Origin: Pseudomonas baltica
Lineage (GTDB): Bacteria; Pseudomonadota; Gammaproteobacteria; Pseudomonadales; Pseudomonadaceae
Direction: 5' to 3'
Length of the DNA: 64,000 bases
NCBI RefSeq assembly: GCF_014235765.1
Contig: NZ_JACMYH010000001.1
Coordinates: 558,001 to 622,000, forward strand
The notes below the pieces were generated by a model. The model was not told where the DNA came from, made no database searches, and saw only the letters and a program-made list of their open reading frames with translations. The position numbers and the translations under genes were made by a program. This document shows, in pieces, positions 1 to 8,079 of the stretch. Within the stretch, counting starts at the first letter, position 1. Each line of letters begins with the position of its first letter.

Positions 1-1
1 G

Positions 2-106
2 AACAGCTTGCGAGTGAGTCTGGGCCGCTACAGCACCCAGGAGGATGTCGACCAGGCCATTGCCGTGATCGCCGCCGCCCTGCAGGCCCCCGCGCCATTC
101 TGGTGA
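2..106 (+). CDS. C-terminal end of a class V aminotransferase / cysteine desulfurase-like protein (partial)
   Basis: Only the last 34 residues are in the window; the frame is open to the left edge and stops with TGA at 104-106. The tail reads RVSLGRYSTQEDVDQAI followed by an Ala-rich helix. This matches the small-domain end of PLP-dependent class V aminotransferases and cysteine desulfurases, where the Arg in an R-x-S-x-G/F turn contacts the substrate carboxylate. The PLP lysine and the rest of the fold lie outside the window, so the exact substrate cannot be given. A REP palindrome follows 18 bases after the stop. Confidence 0.5.
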   Translation, partial: NSLRVSLGRYSTQEDVDQAIAVIAAALQAPAPFW

Positions 107-124
107 AATCGAAGGCCTGGTAAC

Positions 125-210
125 CGCGTCGTTCTTTTCGCGGCCACAGACCGCTCCTACGGCATGAGCGTCCCGTAGGAGCGGTCCGTGGCCGCGAAAA
201 GAACGACGCG
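125..210. repeat. REP palindrome (Pseudomonas type)
   Basis: A long inverted repeat. The left arm starts CGCGTCGTTC and continues through TTTTCGCGGCC and GACCGCTCCTAC; the right arm mirrors it and ends GAACGACGCG at 210. The arms of about 38 bases differ at roughly one position around a short loop near 160-172. The core is shared with the repeats at 53832-54059, so this is a dispersed repetitive extragenic palindrome. In RNA it would form a very stable stem and may protect or terminate the upstream transcript. Confidence 0.9.
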
Positions 211-365
211 CATTGACTAACGTCCCACGATGACGGGTTCGTAGCCATGAACCCGCCCTGAGAGCGTCAGAAGGCTTCCAAACTACCGTTCGTCGGCTTC
301 AGGGCACCGACGATGGCAATCCGATGCCCAAATCTTCGTACCGATTCCTATAACGGAGAAATACC

Positions 366-713
366 ATGGTCACTCGCACGATCACTCGCTTTGCCCTTGT
401 TGGCCTGCTGTCTGCCACCAGTATGTATGCGTTGGCCGGTTCGGTGCCTCCAGGCAAGGAACCCACCCCTTCGACTCCAAGCACCAGCACCGACACCCGC
501 ACTGGCAACCAGATGGGCAACGGCCGCGCTAACGATGCCAACAGCAGCAGCGGCAGCACCACGTCGGGTACCCCGAACGGCCAGGGCACATTCAGCAACG
601 GCACCGGCAACAGCAGCGGCGCCAACAGTGGCTCGATGGGTTCGGGTTCCGGTAACGGCGCAAGCTCGGGCAAAGGTGCAGGCAGCGGCGCAGGCGGCAC
701 CAGCGGTAACTGA
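366..713 (+). CDS. Exported Gly/Ser/Asn-rich low-complexity protein
   Basis: A protein of 115 residues with an ATG start preceded by a GGAG site at 355-358. Residues 1-25 look like a Sec signal peptide: basic start (MVTRTITR), hydrophobic core FALVGLLSATSMYALAG, and likely cleavage after ALA or ALAG. The mature part has no hydrophobic core. It begins with a Pro/Thr-rich stretch (about residues 30-45) and continues as Gly/Ser/Asn/Thr repeats to the C-terminus (GSGSGNGASSGKGAGSGAGG). Such composition is expected to be disordered. I do not recognise a family. A +1-shifted frame over the same DNA is a shadow, since only this frame carries a signal peptide and a ribosome site. Confidence 0.7.
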   Translation: MVTRTITRFALVGLLSATSMYALAGSVPPGKEPTPSTPSTSTDTRTGNQMGNGRANDANSSSGSTTSGTPNGQGTFSNGTGNSSGANSGSMGSGSGNGASSGKGAGSGAGGTSGN

Positions 714-925
714 TCCTGAGGCAGACGGGCATTAGCCGCCCCTGCCGTCAGCGTTACCGAAATCGAAGGCGGGTGGGTGTCAGAAGGTGCGTAGAACCGC
801 ATCAGGACATGCCACCCGTTTTCACATCCCTCACATACAGCGTCTTTTTCGGTATTCTTCCGGTCCCATCGCCCCAGTGCGGCGCCCTGCCCGCACGGCT
901 CGATCCCATCTGACCAGGAAGCCTC

Positions 926-1378
926 ATGTCCCAGATCATCCTCGTACTCAACGGCCCCAATCTCAACATGCTGGGTTTGCGCGAACCTGCGGTCTACGGC
1001 CATGAAACCCTGGCCGATGTCGAAGCCATGGCCGTGCAGAGCGGACAGGAACTGGGCTTTGCGGTCGAATGCCGCCAGACCAATCATGAAGGACAGATGA
1101 TCGACTGGATCCATCAGGCCCGCCAGCGCGTTGCCGGCATCGTCATCAACCCGGGTGCCTGGACCCATACCTCGATCGCCATTCATGACGCCCTGATTGC
1201 CTGCGAAGTGCCAGTGCTGGAAGTGCATATTTCCAACGTTCATCGGCGCGAGGAATTTCGCCATCAATCATTCGTATCGAAGGTAGCGGTGGGCGTCATT
1301 GCCGGCTTCGGTACCCACGGCTACAAGCTGGCCATTGCCCACTTCGGCAAACTGCTCGGCGGCAAGACGGCCATCTGA
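926..1378 (+). CDS. aroQ: 3-dehydroquinate dehydratase, type II
   Basis: Converts 3-dehydroquinate to 3-dehydroshikimate in the shikimate pathway or in quinate breakdown; cytosolic dodecamer in known relatives. At 150 residues the length is typical. Family motifs are all visible: [11 protein letters not shown] at residues 7-17, the flexible lid with the catalytic Tyr24 (VYG), NHEG near residue 50, [10 protein letters not shown] near residue 76, and EVHISN with the catalytic His near residue 100. An AGGAAG site lies at 916-921. It stands alone here rather than beside accB/accC, where pseudomonads usually carry aroQ1, so this is probably a second paralogue; that point is inference. Confidence 0.93.
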   Translation: MSQIILVLNGPNLNMLGLREPAVYGHETLADVEAMAVQSGQELGFAVECRQTNHEGQMIDWIHQARQRVAGIVINPGAWTHTSIAIHDALIACEVPVLEVHISNVHRREEFRHQSFVSKVAVGVIAGFGTHGYKLAIAHFGKLLGGKTAI

Positions 1379-1469
1379 TCCGGTTTTTTTACCGCTTTCT
1401 GAATCTGTTTTTACTTGCCTTCAACGCTCATAGTCACCTGAACGAAATTTCATTTTCTGGAGGTGTGTC

Positions 1470-1568
1470 ATGGACGGTGTGATCATGTTGACCATCATAA
1501 CCGCGACCCTGGGTTCGTTCGGTTACGTCATGTACCTGATCCATAAAGAGAGCAAGGAAAACAAATAG
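1470..1568 (+). CDS. Small membrane protein, 32 residues
   Basis: ATG at 1470 follows a strong GGAGGTG site at 1459-1465. The protein starts MDGVIMLTIITATLGSFGYV, giving one hydrophobic segment over residues 4-24, and ends in a charged tail rich in Lys and Glu (HKESKENK). This arrangement suggests a single-pass inner membrane peptide with a cytoplasmic C-terminus. The strong ribosome site, the transmembrane/charged-tail layout and the hairpin right after the stop support a real gene. No family is recognised and the function is unknown. Confidence 0.6.
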   Translation: MDGVIMLTIITATLGSFGYVMYLIHKESKENK

Positions 1569-1593
1569 GCCGCCGAGTCTGACTCGGCGGCCT
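1567..1593 (-). terminator. Rho-independent terminator between convergent genes
   Basis: A perfect 12-base stem (AGGCCGCCGAGT / ACTCGGCGGCCT) with a 3-base loop. Read on the minus strand it is followed by ATTTGTTTT, so it fits best as the poxB terminator. It also overlaps the stop codon of the small plus-strand gene and could act in both directions. Confidence 0.75.
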
Positions 1594-1615
1594 GGTCACA
1601 CTCGCTTGCAAGCGT

Positions 1616-3334
1616 CTACTTGATGAAGTTGTCGACCAGCATGTGCGCCACATCGTCGGCGCGACCGCTGAGCATGGCCTTGGCCGAATACAGGGCCATA
1701 TTGGACACCTGCGAGAACTCGATCTTCGGTGGCATCACCAGTTCTTCGGGATTGACCTTTACATCCAGCAGCGCCGGGCCAGGATGGTTCAGGAAGCGCT
1801 GCACCGCCGCTTCGAGGCTGGCGCCATCGGACACCTGCTCACCGTAGAAGCCCATGACTTCAGCCAACTTGGCGAAGTCCGGGTTGTGCAGGTCGGTGAA
1901 GTTATCCAACAAGCCTTCAACTTTCTGTTCGATCTGGACGAAGTTCAATGAACTGTTGTTGAACACCACCACCTTGATCGGCAGCTTTTCCTGAACGGCT
2001 GTGAGCAGATCACCCAGCAGCATGGCCAAGCCACCGTCGCCCGACAGCGAAATGACCTGGCGTTGCGGGTAGGCTTTCTGCAGGCCCAGTGCCTGGGGCA
2101 TGGCATTGGCCATGGTGCCGTGGCGCAGGCTGGTGAGCGTACGGCGCTGACCGTTGGTGTTGATGTGACGCAGCACCCAGACCATGGGTGAGCCACCGTC
2201 GGCGGTGAACAGCGCGTCTTCGCTGGCGTGTTTGTCCAACAGGTGGGTCAGGTACTGCGGGTGAATCAGATGCCCGTCGGTATGGCGCTGGTCATGGGCC
2301 AGGGTCTTCAAGGTTTTCTGCCGCACCTTCAGGCAGTCTTCCAGGAAGCTGTGTTCGCTACGCTCGGCCAGCAGTGGCAACAACGCCTGCAAGGTCGGCA
2401 CGACGTCGCCCACCACCCCCAGTTCGATCGGGTGGCGACGACCCAAGTGAGCGCCTTTGCGGTCGACCTGAACGATCCGCGCATTCTGCGGGTAGAACTG
2501 GCCCCAGGCGAAGTCGGCGCCCAGCAGCAGCAGGGTGTCGCACTCCATCATCGCGTGGTAGCCGGATTCGACCCCGAACACGCCGGTCATGCCCATGTTG
2601 TATGGGTTGTCGTATTCGACGAAGTCCTTGGCCCGTGAGGTGTGGGCAATGGGCGCCTTGAGTCGGTGAGCCAGCTCGATCAGCTCGTCGTGGGCACCTT
2701 CACAGCCGACCCCGGCGTAGATTGCGATCTTCTTGCCTTCGGCAAGAATGGCGGCGATCCCAGCCAGTTCGTCGGGGCTGGGTTGCAGTACCGGACGAGG
2801 CTGGTGAACGCTGAACGGGCGGTCATTCTTGACCTCGGCAGCACTGATGTCCGATGGCAGGATGATCACCGCCACTCCCCCTTCGTTCAAGGCGGTTTGC
2901 GCGGCCAGGGTAGTCACTCGGCGCGCCTGCTCCGGCGTGTACACCTGTTCGCAGAACACCGTGCAACTGCCGTAGATGGCCTTGAAGTCCACTTCCTGGG
3001 GAAAGTCCATGCCCAGCTCGCTGGTCACGATCTGGCTGGCAATCAGCACCATGGGCGCCTTGTTGCGCTGGGCTTCGAAGATACCGTTGATGAAATGCAG
3101 GCCACCGGGGCCGCAGGAACCGGCGCAGGCCGTCAGTCGACCGCTGATGAACGACTCGGCGCCCGCGGCGAATGCCGCAGCTTCTTCATGGCGCACGTGG
3201 ACCCATTCGATCTCGCTGCGCTTGATCGCATCGGTGACGTGGTTGAGCGTGTCGCCGACGATGCCGTAGCAGTTGCGAACCCCGGCCTGCTGCAGGGTCT
3301 GGATCACGATGTCGGCTACTTTCTTGCTGGCCAT
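1616..3334 (-). CDS. poxB: Pyruvate:quinone oxidoreductase (pyruvate oxidase, ThDP-dependent)
   Basis: Oxidatively decarboxylates pyruvate to acetate and CO2 and passes electrons to the quinone pool; peripheral inner-membrane flavoenzyme. At 572 residues it has the full three-domain layout: ThDP Pyr domain (about 1-180, catalytic Glu50 in VRHEEAAAFAAGA), central FAD domain (about 190-340) and ThDP PP domain (about 360-540, GDGGLAMLLGD...NN). The C-terminal tail (LSGRADDVAHMLVDNF) resembles the lipid-binding peptide of E. coli PoxB. ATG at 3334 follows AGGAGG on the minus strand. It is transcribed away from copC. Assignment to pyruvate rather than another 2-oxo acid rests on overall similarity to PoxB. 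Confidence 0.9.
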   Translation of the reverse strand: MASKKVADIVIQTLQQAGVRNCYGIVGDTLNHVTDAIKRSEIEWVHVRHEEAAAFAAGAESFISGRLTACAGSCGPGGLHFINGIFEAQRNKAPMVLIASQIVTSELGMDFPQEVDFKAIYGSCTVFCEQVYTPEQARRVTTLAAQTALNEGGVAVIILPSDISAAEVKNDRPFSVHQPRPVLQPSPDELAGIAAILAEGKKIAIYAGVGCEGAHDELIELAHRLKAPIAHTSRAKDFVEYDNPYNMGMTGVFGVESGYHAMMECDTLLLLGADFAWGQFYPQNARIVQVDRKGAHLGRRHPIELGVVGDVVPTLQALLPLLAERSEHSFLEDCLKVRQKTLKTLAHDQRHTDGHLIHPQYLTHLLDKHASEDALFTADGGSPMVWVLRHINTNGQRRTLTSLRHGTMANAMPQALGLQKAYPQRQVISLSGDGGLAMLLGDLLTAVQEKLPIKVVVFNNSSLNFVQIEQKVEGLLDNFTDLHNPDFAKLAEVMGFYGEQVSDGASLEAAVQRFLNHPGPALLDVKVNPEELVMPPKIEFSQVSNMALYSAKAMLSGRADDVAHMLVDNFIK

Positions 3335-3500
3335 GAAGGCCTCCTGGTCAGAGAGTCATGCTGCTTAGGCTTGAGCTCGCGCAGGGAGTTCAGCCCGGCT
3401 GGTGCCGCCGAGCCGCAACCACATGACCGGTCGACGACGTTGCCCGGCGCGCAGGATCATGCTTTATTGGCGGCCTTTTTCAGTGTTCAAGGCCATTGCC

Positions 3501-3860
3501 ATGTCTGCTCGCAAGTTGCTCAGCACCGCCCTGCTCGTTCTCGTATCGCCCCTGGCCATGGCACACGCCCATCTGACCCACCCTGTGCCCGCCGCGGATA
3601 CCACCGTCGTTGCCCCGGCGCAATTGAGCCTGGGTTTTTCCGAAGCCATTGAACTGGGTTTCAGCCAGGTGAGCGTGACTGCGGCGGACGGCGACGCGGT
3701 AGCCTTGCAGCCCTTGGCCAGTGCTGCGGACGATGCCAAGACCCTTGTGATCAAACCTGCCGCGCCCCTGGCAGCGGGTCAGTACACGGTGCACTGGCAG
3801 GTCGTGTCGGTGGATACCCACAAAAGTGCGGGTGAATACAGCTTCACCGTGAGTCCGTGA
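3501..3860 (+). CDS. copC: Periplasmic copper-binding protein CopC/YobA
   Basis: A 119-residue exported protein that binds Cu(II) in the periplasm. A signal peptide covers residues 1-23 (hydrophobic ALLVLVSPLAMAHA), so the mature protein would begin HLTHPVP, the N-terminal His expected for the copper site. The second conserved feature, DTHKSAGEYSF near the C-terminus, is present. There is no Met-rich loop, as in short CopC forms that bind only Cu(II). The open frame extends upstream to 3402, but the ATG at 3501 directly precedes the signal peptide and is preferred. copD overlaps it by four bases. Confidence 0.9.
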   Translation: MSARKLLSTALLVLVSPLAMAHAHLTHPVPAADTTVVAPAQLSLGFSEAIELGFSQVSVTAADGDAVALQPLASAADDAKTLVIKPAAPLAAGQYTVHWQVVSVDTHKSAGEYSFTVSP

Positions 3861-4714
3861 CCATGAGTGTATTGATCGCTCTGCGTTTCCTGCATTTCAC
3901 CAGCCTGATGCTGGTGTTCGGTGCGTGCATGTTTCGCCCGTTGCTGCTCGTGCACCCCAGCCAGATGGGTCGGTTGCGTAACCTGATCGATCCGTTGGTG
4001 TGCCTGCTGGCTGCACTGGCCCTGATCAGCGGCGTGGCCTGGCTGTTCGCCGTGGCTTATGAGCTGGACGGCTCGCTGGACATGGCGCTGGTTCGACGGG
4101 TGCTGGCGGAAACCTTTTTCGGCAAGGTCTGGACGCTGCATCTGTTTGCCTGCGTGGCGGTCCTGGTGTGTCTGCGCCTTCCCCATCCGAAACTGCAAGT
4201 AGTGGCCAGGCCCTTGAGTGCACTGGCGCTGGCAACGCTCGCGCCGGTAGGCCACGCAGCCATGCTCGAAGGCGCCGCTGGCACCTGGCTGGTGATCAAT
4301 CAGTTGATCCACCTGCTGTGCGTCGGTGCCTGGCTGGGCGGTCTGATGTTGCTGATGTTCGTACTGGCTCGACCCGGCGACCAAGACTTGCGCATGGTGC
4401 TCGGTCGCTTCAGTGGCGTGGGTTGTGTGCTGGTGGCCGGGATGCTGATAACCGGGCTCATCAACACCCGAGCGCTGACCGGGACGTTCCTCCCGCTGCC
4501 TGGCCAATCCGGGTTCGCCACAGTACTGGCGATCAAGCTGGCGCTGGTGTTGGCCATGCTCGGCCTGGCCCTGTGGCACCGGCGTCAATTGGCCCGGGGC
4601 CCGCTGGACATCCATGGGTTCAAGCGTACCGTTACACTCGAATGGGCATGCGGGCTGGGCGCCGTGGCTGCAGTGGCTTTGCTCGGCACCCTGGCGCCTA
4701 CGCCGCTGACTTGA
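3857..4714 (+). CDS. copD: Copper resistance/uptake membrane protein CopD
   Basis: A 285-residue polytopic inner membrane protein with about eight hydrophobic segments, starting near residue 5 (LIALRFLHFTSLMLVFGAC) and ending near residue 283. It is the partner of CopC in copper handling, probably moving copper to the cytoplasm. Conserved His residues sit at membrane edges (RFLHFTS, LHLFAC, GHAAMLEG, IHLLCVGAWLGG). Its ATG overlaps the copC stop (ATGA), so the two are translationally coupled. A terminator-like hairpin follows at 4741-4770. Confidence 0.9.
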   Translation: MTMSVLIALRFLHFTSLMLVFGACMFRPLLLVHPSQMGRLRNLIDPLVCLLAALALISGVAWLFAVAYELDGSLDMALVRRVLAETFFGKVWTLHLFACVAVLVCLRLPHPKLQVVARPLSALALATLAPVGHAAMLEGAAGTWLVINQLIHLLCVGAWLGGLMLLMFVLARPGDQDLRMVLGRFSGVGCVLVAGMLITGLINTRALTGTFLPLPGQSGFATVLAIKLALVLAMLGLALWHRRQLARGPLDIHGFKRTVTLEWACGLGAVAAVALLGTLAPTPLT

Positions 4715-4732
4715 GCCATCCCTGGCGCAGAC

Positions 4733-4770
4733 AAAAAAAAGGGTCGTGCTCCCCTGCAAGAGCACGACCC
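4733..4770 (-). terminator. Rho-independent terminator between copD and the molbindin gene
   Basis: An 11-base perfect stem (GGGTCGTGCTC / GAGCACGACCC) with an 8-base loop at 4741-4770. Eight A residues flank it on the left, giving eight U residues after the stem on the minus strand, so it is a strong terminator for the minus-strand gene at 4850-5065. It may also stop copCD. Confidence 0.88.
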
Positions 4771-4849
4771 TCAAGATCTTTCCGGCTTCAAACTTGACAA
4801 GACACCACGGTATAAGACGTGAATGCGTGATCAGTATGCGAGGCGTTTG

Positions 4850-5065
4850 TTACAGTTTGGCGATGGACACTTCAGTCGATTTCACGAAAGCGATGACTTC
4901 GCTGCCGATCTGCAATTCCAGCTCGTGCACCGAGCGCGTGGTGATCACCGAGGTGACGATACCGGCCGGGGTCTGCACGTCGATTTCCGACACCACCGGC
5001 CCTTCGATGATTTCCTTGACGGTGCCCTTGAACTGGTTGCGTACGTTGATCGCTTTGATGGTCAT
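4850..5065 (-). CDS. Mop/TOBE-domain molybdate-binding protein (molbindin)
   Basis: A 71-residue stand-alone TOBE domain. It begins MTIKAINVRNQFKGTVKEI and keeps the molbindin pattern: G-x-V-x-E near residue 15, SEIDVQTPAGIVTSVIT in the middle, and GSEVIAFVKSTEVSI at the end. Molbindins form hexamers that hold molybdate or tungstate oxyanions in the cytoplasm. The ATG at 5065 follows GAGGA on the minus strand; an in-frame ATG 21 bases upstream is possible but less well placed. A strong terminator follows. No molybdate transport genes adjoin it. Confidence 0.85.
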   Translation of the reverse strand: MTIKAINVRNQFKGTVKEIIEGPVVSEIDVQTPAGIVTSVITTRSVHELELQIGSEVIAFVKSTEVSIAKL

Positions 5066-5204
5066 GCAGTCATCCTCGTTAGACATTCGGTCGCACCGCA
5101 GTGCGTGAGGTAGAGATTGCACCTACAACCGGATATTTAAAAAGAATGAATAATGCTTTTTATATGCCTTCAAAGAATATGCAGCATCAACCTGGCCCGC
5201 CTCG

Positions 5205-5747
5205 CTATTCGGGCTCGGCAAATCGCAGTGCCTGGCGTATGCCCATGACCTCGGCCTCCAGTTGCGGATAACCCACGGCAGAACCCGCATAGCTGAACCC
5301 GTAGGCCATGCCGGGCTGTACCGCTGCGACCAGGGTCTGGGTAATGGCGAGTGTTCCGTTGCGGGTGACCTTGCAGGTGGTCTGCGCAGCTGGCAGGTTG
5401 CCCAGCCGGGTCGCTTTGACCTTGGTGCACACGCTCTGGTAGCCGGAGCGGGAAAAGTTGATCTGGATGGCCTTGCGCATCTCCAGCAACACCGCTTCCA
5501 GGTTGACTGCATGGTCCTGGGCCAGCGCGCCACGGGTCATCTCGACGATCATCAACGGATCGCCATTGGCATCGGTCTTGGTGGCACGCTGGCGGCTGCC
5601 GCTGGGCTGGCCCTGCGCATCGGCCGAGTCGGGCAGGATCTGCACGTCCCAGTCGGCGGGCCAGACGATCACGCTGTCGTCGGCCCACACCGGTGTGCCG
5701 ATCAGCCAGCACAGCAGCAGGCAGTGGGCGTGGCGCAGGTAGGGCAT
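5205..5747 (-). CDS. Secreted/periplasmic protein of unknown function (DUF4946-like)
   Basis: A 180-residue protein with a signal peptide at residues 1-22 (HCLLLCWLIGTPVWA, cleavage before DDSVIVWP). The mature part is a mixed alpha/beta domain with two Cys (SVCTK and TTCKV) that could form a disulfide, and Trp-rich N-terminal strands (VIVWPADWDVQ). From memory this resembles the Pseudomonas DUF4946 family; I cannot confirm it by search. It is divergent from the AraC-type regulator at 5852, separated by 104 bases, so that regulator could control it. That link is inference. Confidence 0.6.
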   Translation of the reverse strand: MPYLRHAHCLLLCWLIGTPVWADDSVIVWPADWDVQILPDSADAQGQPSGSRQRATKTDANGDPLMIVEMTRGALAQDHAVNLEAVLLEMRKAIQINFSRSGYQSVCTKVKATRLGNLPAAQTTCKVTRNGTLAITQTLVAAVQPGMAYGFSYAGSAVGYPQLEAEVMGIRQALRFAEPE

Positions 5748-5851
5748 GGGGCTTGCTCCAAGGCAAAAGGGCCGTCAGTCTCGCAGACCCGTGGCCGCAG
5801 CACTACGCTAATATCCGCTGTGATCAGCGGCAATCCAGGGAGCAGGCAGCA

Positions 5852-6874
5852 ATGACGCAACGGATTTTCAGCGGTGCCGGGCAAAGCAAGAACCTGCTGT
5901 ACCTTGCCTCAGCCAACGGGCGCCTGCGCAACACCGACCAGGCAAGCCTGCGCGTGGGGTTCGTGCTGCTGGAGCATTTTTCCCTGGCGGCCTTCACTGC
6001 CAGCCTGGACACCTTGGTCACTGCCAATCTGATCAGCCCGGCGGCCTACGCCATTCGCTCCTATGGCCTGGCGCCCGGCCAGGTGATCAGTGATCTGGGC
6101 ATACTGCTGCAGCCGGATGCGCCACTGATGCCAGGCATGCACGACGAAGTGGACCTGTTGATCATCTGTGGCGGCTTTCGCACACCGCTGCGGCCTTCCC
6201 TGCTGCTCAGTCGAATACTGGCGGACTGCGCGCGTCGCGGCATTGCCCTGGGCGGGCTGTGGAACGGCGCCTGGTTTCTCGGCCAGGCAGGCCTGCTCGA
6301 TGGCTATCGCTGCGCGGTGCATCCGGAAAACCGCGCTTCGCTGGCAGAACTCAGCCCGCAGATCACCGTCACCCCCGCCAGCCAGGTTATCGACCGCGAC
6401 CGCGCCACCGCCGCGAGCCCCAACGGCGGTTTCGGCATGATGATGGAAATGATCCGCCAGCAGCGCGGCGAGACCCTGGCCAATGGGGTGGAACACATTC
6501 TTGCCTTCGAAGGGCTGCGCTTCAAGCGCACCGGTGGCCAGGCGACCGGCAAGCTCAGCCAGCCGCTGCGCAACATCATCGACCTGATGGAGAGCAATCT
6601 GGAGGAACCGCTGTCGCTGGACCAACTGGCCGAGTTCGTCGGCCGCTCGCGGCGCCAGATCGACCGGCTGTTCCAGGACCAGCTTGGCACTTCGCCGCAC
6701 CGTTACTATATGGAACTGCGGGTCACCGAAGCACGTCGTCTGTTGCAGCATTCGACGCTGTCGATTATGGACGTGGCGATTGCCTGCGGCTTTGTCTCGG
6801 TGAGCCATTTCAGCAAGTGCTACAGCGGCTATTTTGGCCACTCGCCCTCGCGTGAAACCCGCTTGGCAGACTGA
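5852..6874 (+). CDS. GlxA-type AraC family transcriptional regulator (DJ-1/PfpI-like plus AraC HTH)
   Basis: A protein of 340 residues. Residues about 25-215 form a DJ-1/PfpI (class I glutamine amidotransferase-like) domain: VGFVLLEHFSLAAF at the start and GGLWNGAWFLGQAGLL around the nucleophile elbow, where the usual Cys is replaced (GLWNGAW). Residues about 235-335 hold two AraC helix-turn-helix motifs (SLDQLAEFVGRSRRQIDRLF and SIMDVAIACGFVSVSHFSKCY). Relatives such as ArgR, GbdR and CdhR sense amino acids or quaternary amines; the ligand here is unknown. The ATG at 5852 follows GGGAGC; the open frame extends upstream but overlaps the divergent gene. Confidence 0.85.
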   Translation: MTQRIFSGAGQSKNLLYLASANGRLRNTDQASLRVGFVLLEHFSLAAFTASLDTLVTANLISPAAYAIRSYGLAPGQVISDLGILLQPDAPLMPGMHDEVDLLIICGGFRTPLRPSLLLSRILADCARRGIALGGLWNGAWFLGQAGLLDGYRCAVHPENRASLAELSPQITVTPASQVIDRDRATAASPNGGFGMMMEMIRQQRGETLANGVEHILAFEGLRFKRTGGQATGKLSQPLRNIIDLMESNLEEPLSLDQLAEFVGRSRRQIDRLFQDQLGTSPHRYYMELRVTEARRLLQHSTLSIMDVAIACGFVSVSHFSKCYSGYFGHSPSRETRLAD

Positions 6875-6897
6875 TCGGCTGCGGATGACGGGGAACC

Positions 6898-8076
6898 GTG
6901 TCGAGCTTTGCCGGTCGACTCCAGTTCATGCCTCAAGCGAGCACCCGCCCCATGGAATACGCCCTTCCCGATTCCTTGCTGGCCCGCGTGCCGATGCCCT
7001 GGCTCAGTACGCTGATCGCCGCCGCGCTGGCCGTATGCGTCATTCTGCTGATCCGCTGGGTCGGCCTGATCATCCTGCGACGCGTCTCCAAGTCCTTCGT
7101 ACTGGCGCAGCAACTGGTCGCCCGTGCCGAGCAGCCGACCCTGTGGCTGATGCCGCTGATGGCCCTGCAGGCGGTGTGGACTTCGGCGCCCGACGACCTG
7201 CTGATGATCAATACCGTGCGCCACCTCAACGGCATGCTGGTCACCGCCTGCCTGACCTGGCTCGGCCTGCGCTGTGTCAAGGCCGTGGCTACGACCATGA
7301 CCCTCAAACACCCGCTGGACATCGAGGACAACCTTGCCGCCCGGCGCATCCAGACCCAGGTACGGGTGCTGGTGCAGTGCCTCAACGTACTGGTGCTGAT
7401 TTTCGGCATCGCCCTGATCCTGATGACGTTTCCAGCGGTGCGCCAGATCGGCACCAGCCTGCTGGCGTCGGCGGGCCTTGCGGGACTGGCTGCCGGCTTT
7501 GCTGCCAAGCCGGTGCTGGGCAACCTCATCGCTGGCCTGCAGATCGCCATTTCACAGCCGATCCGCATCGACGACGTGGTCATCGTCGAGGGCGAATGGG
7601 GGCGTATCGAAGAGATCACCGGCACCTACGTGGTGGTGAAGATCTGGGATGAGCGGCGCATGGTCGTGCCTCTGCAGTACTTCATCGAGAAGCCGTTCCA
7701 GAACTGGACCCGCAGTACGTCCAGCATCATCGGCTCGGTGTTTCTCTGGGTCGACTACTCGGTGCCGCTGGAAGCGCTGCGCGTCGAGACCAAGCGTCTG
7801 TGCGAGGAAATCCCGCACCTGTGGGACGGCCGTGTGGTGGTTCTGCAAGTCACCGATACCAGCGACAAGGCGATGCAATTGCGCATCCTGCTCAGCTCGC
7901 TGGATTCGTCGCGCAACTGGGATGCGCGTTGCCATGTGCGCGAGCGGCTGATCACTTTCGTCAACAACCGCTACCCCGAGTGCCTGCCGCAGCTGCGCGC
8001 CGAAATGTCGACCCGCACGCCGCATCCGGCCAACGAAGACGGGCCGGCCGACGTCGCCCGCCAGCCGCCGGTTTGA
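6898..8076 (+). CDS. Small-conductance mechanosensitive channel (MscS family)
   Basis: A 392-residue inner membrane channel gated by membrane tension, used to relieve hypo-osmotic stress. Hydrophobic segments lie at about residues 33-58, 78-98, 110-128 and 155-180. They are followed by the Gly/Ala-rich pore helix (LLASAGLAGLAAGFAAKPVLGN), then the beta domain (IDDVVIVEGEWGRIEEI) and the alpha/beta vestibule. The longest frame begins with GTG at 6898; ATG codons at 6928 and 6952 are alternatives. It ends 3 bases before the convergent antiporter gene. Confidence 0.88.
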   Translation: MSSFAGRLQFMPQASTRPMEYALPDSLLARVPMPWLSTLIAAALAVCVILLIRWVGLIILRRVSKSFVLAQQLVARAEQPTLWLMPLMALQAVWTSAPDDLLMINTVRHLNGMLVTACLTWLGLRCVKAVATTMTLKHPLDIEDNLAARRIQTQVRVLVQCLNVLVLIFGIALILMTFPAVRQIGTSLLASAGLAGLAAGFAAKPVLGNLIAGLQIAISQPIRIDDVVIVEGEWGRIEEITGTYVVVKIWDERRMVVPLQYFIEKPFQNWTRSTSSIIGSVFLWVDYSVPLEALRVETKRLCEEIPHLWDGRVVVLQVTDTSDKAMQLRILLSSLDSSRNWDARCHVRERLITFVNNRYPECLPQLRAEMSTRTPHPANEDGPADVARQPPV

Positions 8077-8079
8077 TTC

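Noticed and set aside
1379..1400. T-run after aroQ as an intrinsic terminator
   Set aside because: TTTTTTT is present but no adequate stem precedes it.
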